Positions 20,418-31,380 of a DNA stretch of 64,000 nt are shown here, in pieces. The notes under the pieces are model-generated. The model did not search any database, had not been told where the DNA came from, and saw only the letters and a list, made by a program, of their open reading frames with translations. This DNA is from Dromiciops gliroides (lineage: Eukaryota; Chordata; Mammalia; Microbiotheria; Microbiotheriidae), in assembly GCF_019393635.1 (NCBI RefSeq), contig NC_057866.1, forward strand, positions 5,234,223 to 5,298,222, given 5' to 3'. Both the position numbers and the translations under genes were made by a program. How positions within the stretch are numbered: the first letter of the stretch is position 1; the number at the start of each line of letters is the position of its first letter.

Positions 20418-21290
20418 TTAGCTTGTTTGGAATAAAAGCTTCATAAATGCTCCCACTGAGGAAATCTGGAGAGAAAAGAGACAGTTAAGAAGGTTGGCAC
20501 TGAATGTTTTCTGTGTAGAGAGCAATAGACTTGCTCTAGTTTCTTTCTTTTTCTCTGTCTTGGCTTGGCACAAGTGCCTATCCCCCAAGGCCTCATTTGG
20601 ATTCTTAGCAACAGCAGCTGAGCCTCCTCTGCTGTTCACTGAGCATCCCCTCAGGGTACCAGCCTGCCTCTCCTTCTGTTCTCTGTGCACAGGGCCTGCT
20701 CACAGCAGTCATTCCTCGGCAGGGCCCATCCCTTTGCCCTTAGGAACCAGCTGTCTGGCAGTGAACTTCCTTCACTGTGGTTCTAAGAGCAGTGGACACA
20801 AGGGCTTTCTCGGAAGCTAATTTTGGCAAGGGATGAATTCATCTTGACCAGTGGCCATCATTTGCCCATTAACACTTTGTGGGTGATTCACTGCCCTGAC
20901 GTCTGCTTCTGGCTGACTGTGTCAGTCAAGCCTTCAATCCTGCCTGGAGGCAGTGTGAAGCACTGGAAAGAACCTGAGATCTGCTAGTGAGGAAGCGAAT
21001 GAGAATCCTGCCTCTTCTACCTCCCGTCTGTGTGGCCTTGTCATATGCCCTTTCTGGGTCTTTCTCCTTGGCTGTAAAATGAGAACATCGGAGCAGATGA
21101 GCTCTAAGGTCCTGACCAGCTCCAATCCAATGGTCCAGTCCAATGGTCCATGGGGGCTTCTTCTTGTCCTGGTAAATGTTCTGCTCTGGGAGCTGCAGCG
21201 GATGTGTGCTCCTTATAGTGAACTGGGTGATAAAGAGGTATCAGTTGCACCTGCTCTCAGCCTCCAAGGGGCCACTGTGAAGCCAACTTA
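20418..21290. other. Unassigned; MIR at 20940-21140
   Basis: A sense MIR remnant (CTGTAAAATGAGAACATCGG, CTAAGGTCCTGACCAGCTCC) is the only recognisable element. Confidence 0.45.
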
Positions 21291-21510
21291 ATCCAGTCCA
21301 ACAAACATTTATTCAACTTTTGTTGGTGCCAGTCCCAACACTGGGGATTCCTGCCCTCCCGGAGCTCTGTGGGGTGGGGGGCAATGTAGACACACGGAAG
21401 AAAATACAAAGACATGGGAGGTGATACGAGGAGTAGGTGAGATAATACATAGTCATTTCAAGAGGGAAAGGGCGCCAGTCACTGAGGGAATCGGGACGGG
21501 CTCCGAGTAG
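21290..21510 (+). repeat. Ancient interspersed repeat, 5' part
   Basis: CCAACAAACATTTATTCAAC followed by ACTGGGGATTCC...TGCCCTCCCGGAGCTCTGTG is the opening of the family seen at 4640 and 15975. Confidence 0.5.
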
Positions 21511-22104
21511 GAGGCAGCGAAATCGGAGCAGTGATTCCAAGTAAGCCTGGGATGCTCAGGGCTGAAAATGAGGAGTCCCTTCCAGTATAAGGAGGGTCCG
21601 ATCCGATCCTTAGAGCATGCTCAGATGCGTCCTTCTTGGCAGCTTATGCTAAGCCCATTCCTAGCTGTGAGGGACTATGGGGCTGGTGCTATGCGGGCCC
21701 CAAGGGGAGTCTTCTGGTTGACCGAGGAGCCAGAACAGTTTGAACATAAAAGGCTAGACATGTCTCGGAATCCCTCAGCCCCTCTTGTCTCTTTTCTTCC
21801 CTTTAGAGAGCAGCTGATCACTGGTGTGAGCTGCTGGGGGCAGGGGAGGACATACCTTACCTAGACCCCCACCCCAGCCCTCAGGTGTCCATAAGCATGG
21901 TGCTTCTTTTCTTTTCCTGATATTAGGTGAAGGAATATCTTGGGGGGGGGTGCCTAGTGGGCCAATGCAATTGGAAGCTCCAATCAAAGCCTTCAGAAGG
22001 CCAAAGGGCCACCAGAAACAATAGAGAAGGCACCAAGTCTGATGGGAAGCCAGTACAGCAGTTCATCCATATGCTTGAGGTAGACCAGCTATGAAGTGAC
22101 CCTT
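21511..22104. other. No recognisable feature
   Basis: No convincing exon or repeat. Confidence 0.35.
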
Positions 22105-22257
22105 CTTTTTTTTTTTTTTTTTTTAGGCAATGGGGGTTAAGTGACTTGCCCACGGTCACACAGCTAGTAAGTGTCACGTGTCTGAGGCCGGATTTGAACT
22201 CAGGTACTGCTGAATCCAGGGCCGGTGCTTTAACCACTGCGCCATCTAGCTGCCCCC
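22105..22257 (-). mobile_element. tRNA-type SINE, antisense
   Basis: T-run, inverted core and CCATCTAGCTGCCCC end; flanked by TGAAGTGACCCTT and TGAAGTGACCTTT (22092 and 22258). Confidence 0.92.
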
Positions 22258-22639
22258 CTGAAGTGACCTTTCAATAAGACACCTCAGCAAAGAGAAAGTC
22301 CTGCTGAATAGGGGGAGCAACCTGTTCATTGCCCAGAAGCAAATTTTGTGAGGACTCTGTGAGGGTGAGGGGGATGCCCAGAGACAGGAGTCCCAACGAG
22401 CCCTGGAGCCCATGTTTTCCCTGACATTCTGCTCCAAATTCAAGCCTACTTTCCCCTAGTGTATTGTGGGGGGGGTGGTGAGAGGGAGCACCCCAGGTTA
22501 GGGGGATTGTTTTGTACCAAACACTTTAAGCTGGAGCCCCAGAGACCTGGTGAATGCAGGAGAAAAGGGCTCCCCTGGCTCACAGGGTGCTTTTGTACCT
22601 ACTGTTCTTGCTATGTCTCCTTGGGAAAGGCCTTTGGGG

Positions 22640-22840
22640 TGGTAAAGTGGATAGAATGCTGGTCTTGGAGTCAGGAAGAACCAAGTACAAAGATTCAAGT
22701 GCTCAGACATTTACCAGCCCTGAGAGCCTGGGCAAGTGGTTTGACCTCTCTGCCTCAGTTTCCTCGTCTATAAAATGAGGGAATTAGATTCGATGGATTC
22801 TAAGGCCCATTTTATCTCTAACTCTGTGATCCTAGCATCT
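22640..22840 (+). mobile_element. CORE-SINE/MIR remnant
   Basis: GGTCTTGGAGTCAGGAAGAA, CTGCCTCAGTTTCCTCGTC and ATAAAATGAGGGAATTAGAT are in order. Confidence 0.75.
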
Positions 22841-23379
22841 TGTGAAAGCTCCTTGCAAATGCTTGATTGTTATACAGGAGCACACAAGATGGGGGCTCAT
22901 GACTGACAGTATTATAAGCCACCACCCTTCCTGGTTACATAAGGGGAACAGCTAGCAGTCCAGTTTGACTAGAATAGAAAATAATAGGAAATAAGACTGT
23001 CCAAGGGAACAAGATGCTCCCACAGTGCAGTGGAACTACCACTTCCCTCTTTGTTCTAAGAAGCCATTGTTGTAAGGGAGAAAATTAAAATGTTGACCTT
23101 GAAGATAGACATCCGTGTTCCTAACCTCTCCATTCCCCAGCAGGTTGTAATTGAGGGCTTCTTGGTTCTCCTGAGAGAGGAGGAGAAACCACACCCTACA
23201 CACCTGCCTGTGTGGCAGTAAGCTTTTATGATTTTATGATGTTTCTTTACAACAATTGCTCTTTCTTCAGTCTTCGTTGGAAGTTTCTGGGTGACCTGTC
23301 AGAACCAGGTGTTTCTGTGATCACATCACCCAATTTTCTAACCCATTAGTTGTAGACTAGACTGGCATAAACCAATAAT
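22841..23379. other. No recognisable feature
   Basis: No exon, repeat or motif that I can support. Confidence 0.35.
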
Positions 23380-23545
23380 AATGATAGAAACCATTTACAT
23401 AATACTTTAAGGTGTGAGAAGTACTTTACAAATATTATCTCATTTAATCCTCACAAACCTGGGTTTGTGCTATTTTACATATGAGGAAACTGAGGCAGGC
23501 AGAGGATAAGTGACTTGACTAGGGTCACAAAGTAACTGGCTCATT
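23380..23545 (-). mobile_element. MIR remnant
   Basis: Antisense order: AAGTACTTTACAAATATTAT, CTCATTTAATCC, CATATGAGGAAACTGAGGC, AAGTGACTTGACTAGGGTCA. Confidence 0.8.
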
Positions 23546-23652
23546 ATTTTGGGAGTCAGAAGCACTGAGTTTGAATCTTGCCTCTACTATTTTTTCCTAG
23601 CTTAGGCAAGTCTCTCCCCATCTCAGGACTTCAGTTTTCTCCTTTGTAAATT

Positions 23653-23810
23653 TTTTTCAACATTTTTTTTTTTTAGTGAGGCAATTGGGGTTAAGTGACT
23701 TGCCCAGGGTCACACAGCTAGTAAGTGTTAAGTGTCTGAGGCTGGATTTGAACTCAGGTACTCCCGATTCCAGGGCCTGTGCTCTATCCACTGCGCCATC
23801 TAGCTGCCCC
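23653..23810 (-). mobile_element. tRNA-type SINE, antisense
   Basis: Full-length antisense copy, flanked by TCTCCTTTGTAAATT at 23638-23652 and 23811-23825. Confidence 0.93.
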
Positions 23811-23825
23811 TCTCCTTTGTAAATT

Positions 23826-24475
23826 AAGCAAGGTTGGAGAAAATGGAAAAAGTGCTAGGTGAAGGGTATATAGCCATGTGGGGTCTACAAGATATGAATA
23901 CACCAATACAGCCTCTCTCAGTCCGAATTGCCATCCCTAAAATGAGGATGTTAATATCCTTGGCATTTATCTCACAGGGTTAAGGGAAGATCAGATGAAA
24001 TAATGTATGTCGAGTGTTTACAAATCTTAAACGGTCATCGTTCTATCGGAGGCTCCTTATACCCCAGTGTTCATGTACCTGTAGATACCCCCTCTCCCCT
24101 CCCCTTTAGATCCAAAGACACAGGAGTCCCAGGGTCTGCCTGCCATGGGGCTGTTCTCTTCCCTCTCCTTTATTTCTGTCCCATGATTCTGAGTGATGTT
24201 GTCTAATTGTCTGAGTGATAAAGTCGACTGAGAGTCCTTTCTTAAATGTCCTTTAGCAATGCAGTCATGTGAAACGTGCCTGACTCCACTACCTAAAACT
24301 ATTCTGGGTTGGGATGGCTTGTTTCTACTAAAAGAAATGGGTGTGGGGATAGAGCACTTGACTCTCTTCTCCACCCCAGCGTTCTCTGGCACAAAGCCAG
24401 CACATGAGTTGATTTCAGCTACTTTTTTAAGGCTTTCAAAAGAACTTTATTAGGTTTTTTTAAAAAACACCCAAC
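23826..24475. other. No recognisable gene
   Basis: A short MIR-like phrase (CAGGGTTAAGGGAAGATCAG) lies near 23975. Nothing else can be supported. Confidence 0.35.
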
Positions 24476-24634
24476 GGGGGGAAGGGGGGCAGCTAGGTGG
24501 CGCAGTGGATAGAGCACTGGCCCTGGATTCAGGAGGACCTGAGTTCAAATCCGGCCTCAGACACTTGACACTAGCTGTGTGACCCTGGGCAAGTCACTTA
24601 ACCCTCATTGCCCCATGCAAACAAAAAACAATAT
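24476..24634 (+). mobile_element. tRNA-type SINE
   Basis: Copy with the CCCTCATTGCCCC tail; flanked by AAAAACACCCAAC at 24463-24475 and 24635-24647. Confidence 0.93.
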
Positions 24635-24647
24635 AAAAACACCCAAC

Positions 24648-24860
24648 AGGTTTGTTGTTGTGTTGATTTAGTTTTGTGTGGCTGTGTGAGCTGAATTGAG
24701 ACAATGTGCTATTTTGTGAAATCCTGTAATGAGATTCTGGTGACTTGGTCCTACCTCCCTGGAAATTCTTCTGAAAGTAGGGGTTCTTCATCTGGGATTC
24801 AGGTCCATGGATGTGTTTCAAAGAGTCTGGGACTTGGATGAGGGAAAAAAATGACATCTT
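24648..24860 (+). repeat. Unnamed dispersed repeat, copy A
   Basis: The order TGTGAGCTGA, TTTTGTGAAATCC, CCTGGAAATTCTTCTGAAAG, GGGATTCAGGTCCATGGAT is repeated in the same orientation at about 27065-27215. I cannot name the family. Confidence 0.5.
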
Positions 24861-24965
24861 CATTTGTCACTCATCTCTAACTGAAGTTTAACAGTTCCTT
24901 CACATATTTTAAAATGTAATTGTGAGGAGGCTGAAGGATTATCCAAATTGGCAACAGGGTCCATA

Positions 24966-25061
24966 GGGGAGAGAGAGATAGAGAGAGAGGGAGAGAGGGA
25001 GAGACAGAGAGAGACAGAGAGAAAGAGACAGAGAGACAGAGAAAGAGAAAGAGAGAGACAG

Positions 25062-25136
<75 letters not shown>
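24966..25136 (+). repeat. (GA)n microsatellite with GACA interruptions
   Basis: About 170 bp of GAGA with interspersed GACAGA and GAAAGA, ending in about 60 bp of pure GA. The long Arg/Glu and Ser/Leu frames here are artefacts. Confidence 0.97.
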
Positions 25137-25137
<1 letters not shown>

Positions 25138-25219
25138 AAGCTCTTACCTCACCTATTTTCACCTGACAGGTGTTCCTGGAGATGTAGCCACTCAACACAA
25201 TAGACTAGTGAGAATGAGA

Positions 25220-25690
25220 GCATCATGGAGCAGGAGGGGACCTCAGGGACTGCCCAATCCACTCTTTTTTTTTTTTTTTTTTGGTGAGGCAATTGGGGTT
25301 AAGTGACTTGCCCAGGGTCACACACAGCTAGTAAGTGTCAAGTGTCTGAGGCCAGATTTGAACTCAGGTCCTCCTGACTCCAGGGCCGGTGCTCTATCCA
25401 CTGTGCCACCTAGCTTAGCTGCCCCCCAATCCACTCTTAATGATGTTGGACTCTCCCCTAAGGCATTCCTGGGGGTCACTTGACCTCCAGGGATGGAGAC
25501 TCACCATCTTTTGAGGCAGCGCATTCCATGGTGGGATTGCTCTCCCTTTCAGGGAGTTCTTACAGCTGATACCTTCCTCTCTCTAATAGCTACTTACCGC
25601 CTCACAGTTCTCTACTCTTGGGACCAGGCAGACTCATTCTAGTCTTTTCCCTGTTACATTTTTTTTTTAAACTATCTGACCTTGGTGGTC
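25220..25690. repeat. Old interspersed repeat split by a SINE
   Basis: GGAGGGGACCTCAGGGACTG at 25235 and, after the SINE, GGGATGGAGACTCACC and GGCAGCGCATTCCATGGTGG are phrases of an old repeat also present near 17880 and 46820. Family not named. Confidence 0.45.
25266..25426 (-). mobile_element. tRNA-type SINE, antisense
   Basis: Full-length antisense copy flanked by CCAATCCACTCTT on both sides (about 25254 and 25427). The end has a small duplication, CTAGCTTAGCTGCC. Confidence 0.92.
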
Positions 25691-26020
25691 ATTTTTCCCT
25701 TCCATTTTTGTTTTTCCAAGCTAACCCGTCCTAGTTCCTTCAATTAATACATGTATGAAATGGTTCTGAGGCTCCTCACCATCCCGATTGTCCTGCCTGG
25801 GCACAGTCTAGTGCATCTGTCCTTTGATGCTTCTGTGGCTCTGCGCTCTGACCGATGACCCCAACCTTGCAGCTCCAAACTCTTGTCCTCCATGAATTTT
25901 GTCCAGGACCTTCCATCCTTCCTCCAGGGAGGGTCAGCCCAACCCTTTGGAGGCCATGATCCATGCTTTAACATGTTGATGTGGGTTCAACAACTGAGTC
26001 ACTCAAATTGTTATCTCTCT

Positions 26021-26188
26021 CGGAGGCAGCTAGGTGGTGCAATGGATAAAGCGCCGGCCCTGGATTCAGGAAGACCTGAGTTCAAGTCCGGACTCAGACA
26101 CTTGACACTAGCTGTGTGACCCTGGGCAAGTCACTTAGCCCTCATTGGCCTGCAAAATAAATAAATAAAAAATATATAAGTTAAAAAA
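26021..26188 (+). mobile_element. tRNA-type SINE
   Basis: Copy with the CCCTCATTGG tail and (AAAT)n end; flanked by TGTTATCTCTC-type repeats at about 26009 and 26189. Confidence 0.9.
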
Positions 26189-26839
26189 TGTTATCTCTCT
26201 CCATGGTGCTCCACAAACCGCTCACTTCCTTTGCTGGTCCTATATGCCTATGAAGCTATTGCTTGGATCACCTCTCATGGGCAGGTTATTGTTAGTGGCA
26301 TGTCTAGACTGGTTTATCCCAGTCACCCACTTCAGAGAACACGGCGCTCTATGATCCAAGGAATGTAGCATCCCTGGAAGATACTGGTGTTACAAAGGCA
26401 GATTTTTGTATTGGGATGCAGCTGGCAATTGTTGAAAGAACTACACAATTTCCCAGGTACAACTCAGCCTATTCTCCACCAGTTCTGGGCTCAGGTCATT
26501 GTCCATTTGCTGCATCTGTCCAAAAATTGAGCTACCAAAGGACTCATTCATTGGGCCACCTTTCCAATTGCCCGTCATCTCATTAACCTTCATTCTTCAT
26601 CTACTCAGATCTTCCTATATGGGTTGCTAAATTCCAGAGGCAGTGTAGTGTTGTGGTTAGAGGGCTGAATTGTTTTTGAAGCCCTATCTTTGGCATATAG
26701 GAGATATGGGACCAAGTAAGTCATCTAACCTTTCAATGACCTAGGAGAGTTCCCAAAACGATCCAATAGAGATCAGTTTCTAATTCGTACCAGTAGAGAA
26801 AATATCTCTTTGAAGACATCACAGGCTAAGACCAAAACA
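26189..26839. other. Unassigned; MIR-like 26640-26740
   Basis: GGCAGTGTAGTGTTGTGGTT and AAGTCATCTAACCTTTCAAT suggest a decayed MIR. No gene is seen. Confidence 0.4.
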
Positions 26840-27000
26840 AAACAAAACAGGAACATTTATGTAGCATCTTAAGGTTTGCAAAGCACTTTGCAATTGTTAC
26901 CTCATTCGATCCTTACAATAAGCCTGGGAAGTAAGCATTACTACTGTTATCCTCATTTTACAGATGAGGAAACTGAGGCAGAGAAAGAGATTTGTTCATG
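26840..27000 (-). mobile_element. MIR remnant
   Basis: TTTGCAAAGCACTTTGCAAT, ACCTCATTCGATCCTTACAA and CAGATGAGGAAACTGAGGC are in antisense order. The matching end, with TTTCCCAGGGTCACAGAGC, reappears at 27222-27300 after the intervening repeat, suggesting the MIR was split. Confidence 0.8.
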
Positions 27001-27059
27001 CTTTCAAAACAATATATTTTTAAAAATACTTAGTAGATTTAAAATTTTTTTATTTTTTT

Positions 27060-27215
27060 TTCACATGCGTGTATGAGCTGATTCTGGGCTCCTGTGTTGC
27101 TACTTTGTAAAAGCCCACAGTGAGGGTCAGGTGACTGGACCTTGCTTCCTGGAAATTTCCCTTAAAGCAGGGATTTTCACCAGGGATTCAGGTTCATGGA
27201 TATGACCTGGAGTGA
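27060..27215 (+). repeat. Unnamed dispersed repeat, copy B
   Basis: TGAGCTGATTCTGGGC, GACCTTGCTTCCTGGAAATT and GGGATTCAGGTTCATGGAT parallel copy A at 24648-24860. It appears to be inserted in the MIR at 26840-27300. Confidence 0.5.
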
Positions 27216-27300
27216 TTAATTGACTTTCCCAGGGTCACAGAGCTAGAGTAAGTAAACCAGGTAGAATCTGAACTCAAGTCTTCCTGACGCCGGGCCTATT

Positions 27301-28002
27301 GCTTCTGTCAAGATACTGCAGAGTTCTGAGGTATGATACAATTATAGCTAGATCCAGATTAGGGCCAATAATGAATCCTTTGAAGTGGTTGAATGTCTTT
27401 GAATTCCCACTCTTGGAAGTTATAATTATATAAAATATGGTCTTTGGTTCCAGCCCAATGGAAAGAGGCAATGCCAATTTGAATAACCTGACTATGTCAG
27501 GGGAAATTCATTGTGTGCACTTATCAAAATCTAGCTACAATGCAATATTGTCTACAAACAGAAATTTCCGGGAGGTTCTCACCATCTGGGAAGAATTCTT
27601 CTTGCATTGGGGTTCTGTCTTAGAATCCTCCATGACAGTCGCATATGCACATCACAGCTCCCCATTTGGGGCTTCTTGTGGTCACTGGGAGAAGACTGAA
27701 CAAAATTCTTCCTCTAGTAGAATCTTGTGTGATTTTAACCTACGCTGGAGAAACAACTTGGAGTATGTGTTTTGCTCAGCTGAGTGAAAAGCTTAAAAAA
27801 TATATATATAATAAATGAAAAAGTCCAGTAGGATCTTGCATTCTCAGCCTCTGCCAGTGAAGATGTGCTGAGCTGGACAAATCCTTTGCTGAAGCCTGAA
27901 GGTCTCTTTTGTATTTTCATCAAAGACAATTCAATATGTGTGAACACTTTTCTCATGAGGACTTCATAGAAGAAAAGTCAGCATGCATATTGAGAGTGGC
28001 TG
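27301..28002. other. No recognisable feature
   Basis: A 116-codon frame at 27437-27787 has no recognisable domain or splice context and is not called. Confidence 0.35.
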
Positions 28003-28167
28003 ATAGGGGGCAGCAAGGGGGCGCAGTGGATAAAGCACCGGCCCTGGATTCAGGAGGACCTGAGTTCAAATCCAGCCCCAGACACTTGACACTTACTAGC
28101 TGTGTGACCCTGGGCAAGTCACTTAACCCTCTTTGCCCCGCAAACCCAAAACAAACCAAAACAGAAC
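28003..28167 (+). mobile_element. tRNA-type SINE
   Basis: Full-length copy with the CTTTGCCCCGC tail; flanked by ATTGAGAGTGGCTG at 27989-28002 and 28168-28181. Confidence 0.93.
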
Positions 28168-28181
28168 ATTGAGAGTGGCTG

Positions 28182-29640
28182 GTGTGCTCTTGCTTTCCTT
28201 TTATGAGCTGCAGTATTTGGGGGATTTCTTTTTCTATCCTTTTGGAGCCTTAGTCTCTTTGCCATTCCATGAAAACTGGCTTCTGAATGTTTTTCAAGGT
28301 ATTCAACCTCTAGGATTAATTTCTTTAAGTATTTATTTGGTCTGGTCCAGAAACTCTTTCCAACTGCATTTTCTTTTGTAAAATGCAGGGTTGGACTAGA
28401 TGTTTACCGATGAGTTTACCGTGTAAACTACTATAACCCTAGATTGAGTTGTCTTTCTGCCCAACAAGGAAATCAAACACTTGTTTCTGGGTTCTTTTGA
28501 CCTCTTCATCATGGCTACCACCTTACATTGGATTAAATTTCTTTAAGAAATGATGAGACTGGGATTGTAGAATGGAGAGCTGGGTGGGCCTTTGAGATGA
28601 TCTAGTTTAACCCTTTCATCTTCCAGATGAGGAAATCGAGGTCCAGCTAAGCTAAGTGCTAAAGACAATGTCTTCACTTTTGTCCACTTCATATTTTTCA
28701 GAGTCAAGAATTTGTTTAGACAAGTTGGGGTGCGGCAGCCGCAATTACATACAGTGTCTTCTCATCTTTGGTCTTTCTTTTAATTTAATGCTGATTTAGA
28801 TCTCTGTTCTTGTTGTTTAATGGCCTGATTACACACGGAGAGCTGCTTCTGAAATGATTCTCATGTCTGTAACCCGTCATTTCCTGTCCATTAAGATAGG
28901 GTCAGTTTCTTTTTCTTTTTTCTTTTGATGGTGCATTTGGGGCTTGGCTGTGTCCAGAGCCTCCCAGTTCTCTTCTTAAAGAATGTGTTTGTCCTACCCT
29001 GGTAGGAAGCATTCAGGTAACCTACAAGTCATTGATTGGCCTCTTCTATTTCCAAATCCTTCACTATATTTTCCATCATATTTTTCACAAATCTTTTCAC
29101 TGCCCACATGGAAGTCATTGAGTATCAGAGAGCATGCTGACTGCATTTGGAGGGTCCTCGAAAGCTTTTCTTTAAAACAAGGGTTTTTTGGGTGCTTGTC
29201 ACTGTTGTTTTAAAAATCACTTTCACTTCCCATGACCTCTTCCTTGCTCCACAGAGAACCCTCCCATTCAATAAAGAAAAATGATTGATCAACACAGAGT
29301 CCGTGGCTGGCAGGGTATATCACATTCATCACCTGTTTGTTCTTCCCCTTTCTACTAAAGGGAGGGAAGTGTGTTTTGTCATTAATTCTCTGGGATCCAG
29401 ATTTGTCATTACATGTCTCTGAATTCTGAAGTCTTTTAGAACAGCCCCCCAACCCCCCCAACACTTTTATACTATTGTGGCCACTGTGTATGTTGTTTTC
29501 CACTATGTTTTCTTCTCTTTGATTAGCTTCCACAAAGCTTTAGAAATGTCTTTTTACAATTCCTTATATCTATTCTCTAGAGATAATTTTGTTCATTGAT
29601 CTCCTGATGATTCATACCAAGCATGGGGAGGAGGGGGGAA
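28182..29640. other. Mostly unassigned
   Basis: A MIR-like antisense stretch lies at about 28555-28660 (CCAGATGAGGAAATCGAGG). At about 29460-29600, CCACTGTGTATGTTGTTTTC resembles antisense L1. No gene is recognised. Confidence 0.35.
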
Positions 29641-29649
29641 GAGGAGGGG

Positions 29650-29875
29650 AATAAACATTTCTATAACACCTACTATGTGCCAGGCACTGTGCTAAGCTAT
29701 TTAAAAAGATTATCTGGGAGGCAGATGGTATTATTCTATCCATTTTACAGATGAGGAAACTGAGGCAAAGTGACCTGCCCAGGGTGACCAAGCTGGTAAG
29801 TGTGACTGGATCTGAACTCGGGTCTTTCTGACTCTAGGCCTAGCACTCTATCTATTTTACCACCTAGTTGCATGA
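29650..29875 (-). mobile_element. CORE-SINE/MIR, nearly complete
   Basis: CACCTACTATGTGCCAGGC, CATTTTACAGATGAGGAAAC, CCTGCCCAGGGTGACC and GATCTGAACTCGGGTC are present in antisense order. Confidence 0.8.
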
Positions 29876-30019
29876 GAGATGTCTGCTTAACAGACATGTC
29901 CTCCCATTTCCATGGAGGATGCTCAGCATGAGTTCAGATAGAAGAGGGATTCCCTACATTTGGCCAGGTCCTCCAGATGCTCCTGATTACAAATGACATT
30001 GTGCTGTGTGGGCCCATCA

Positions 30020-30420
30020 GCTATAGAACTATAGGGATATATGCAAATACTTTTCTAGAGAGATATCCTGGAGTGGTCCTTGCAGAGAGATGAGCTGGGC
30101 TCAGAATTGACCAAGAAGAAAAGGGACTGTATTGCTTTTGAGATGTTACTTCTCAGCCTCATGCCCATCTTTTGAAGAGCCTCTATTCTGCTAGTGATTC
30201 CTTATGGCAATGAATGGGGAAACAGCACAATTTCCAAAGAATTAAAACTTCAGGGGGCCCAAGGGACAATGGAGAGAGATGTGGTGGATGTGTGCAGACA
30301 AAGAGGACCGACATGTTTAAGAGGCCTCTTCAGAGATAGGTCTTATCATAGAAGGTGGTGGGACAGTCATTTAAGTACAAGGTATGAGAGGTGAACATCC
30401 TGGATGCTTCATAAATTATT
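30020..30420 (+). mobile_element. RTE (BovB-like) ORF2 C-terminal remnant
   Basis: The plus strand at 30194-30394 reads PYGNEWGNSTISKELKLQ then AQGTMERDVVDV, which fits the conserved C-terminal region of RTE-type ORF2 (a YGSE/W block followed by a Q-R-A-M-E-R block). Upstream codons at about 30105-30190 also resemble it, with stops. Remnant only; identified from family memory. Confidence 0.55.
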
Positions 30421-31204
30421 CAAAGACCCAAAGACTCACCTGTTTTAGGCCATGGAGTCTGGAGAAGCCCATGGATGCCTTCTCAGAATCATGTGTTTAA
30501 ATACTTGAAGGAAACTCTCAATTTCAGTTAGCGGTCAGCAAAAAGAAGGATGTATTTTTTCCCATCCAACTTCATGGACCCCTTAATGATGATCCACAGA
30601 CCCCTTGGGGGTTCATGGACCCCAGTTAAGAACCATGACTTAGAAGAAGGCCTCTAGCATATTGACTAGATCTTCTATGTAGTAGAATGTAGCCCCCCCT
30701 GAGGGGCAGGGCCCTTTTTCATATTTTCCCATTTTCATTTATCTCTTCCATCCATTGAACTGCACATGTTAGGAGTTTGAAATGAATGCCTGTTGAATTG
30801 AATTGGTATTTATGAAAGGACAGAGATAAGAACTATACTGGTAAGAATGTCATTAGTTGGTAACATATTAATTACACTGATAATAATCAGTGTTGAACTA
30901 GGAAAGCAGCATTCATAGTCTTCATTTGACTCAGTGTCCTGTAGTATACTCCCACAATGAACGTTCCTTTTCTTCCTTTATCCTAAAATTCTCACCCCTT
31001 CTTTTCTCTTTGAGTTACAGCATCAGGGAGCTGGACTGTGGGGACAACAATCATGGAATTAGGGAATGGCCCTAAGACATTAGCACCAGGCACTTGCCTC
31101 TTTCGCATCCAATTTTGGCTTGTAGGTGAAAGCTAAAAGGAGAGAGATGGAGAACTTCTGGGCTGAGATTGGTTAGGCCGACCCATTCTAGCAAAGCTGT
31201 TTGT
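30421..31204. other. No recognisable gene
   Basis: TTCATGGACCCCAGTTAAGA at about 30611 is a common old-repeat phrase also seen near 42710. Nothing else can be supported. Confidence 0.35.
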
Positions 31205-31380
31205 TTTGGTACTATTTTATTTTATTTTCCAATTACATATAAAGATTGTTTTCAACATTCAATTTTGTACGATTTTGAGTTCCAAATTTTTTTCCCTTTG
31301 TCCCTTCTCTCCCTCCTTCCCAAGACAGCAAGCAATTGGATATAGGCTATATGTATGCAATAATGCTATACATAAAGCTG
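31205..31380 (-). mobile_element. L1 3'-UTR fragment, antisense
   Basis: CCAATTACATATAAAGATTG, TTTTCAACATTC and AAGACAGCAAGCAATTGGAT are the inverse of the L1 3' end at about 6340-6480. Confidence 0.85.

Noticed and set aside
24860..25198. Ser/Leu and Arg/Glu repeat proteins
   Set aside because: They are translations of the (GA)n microsatellite.
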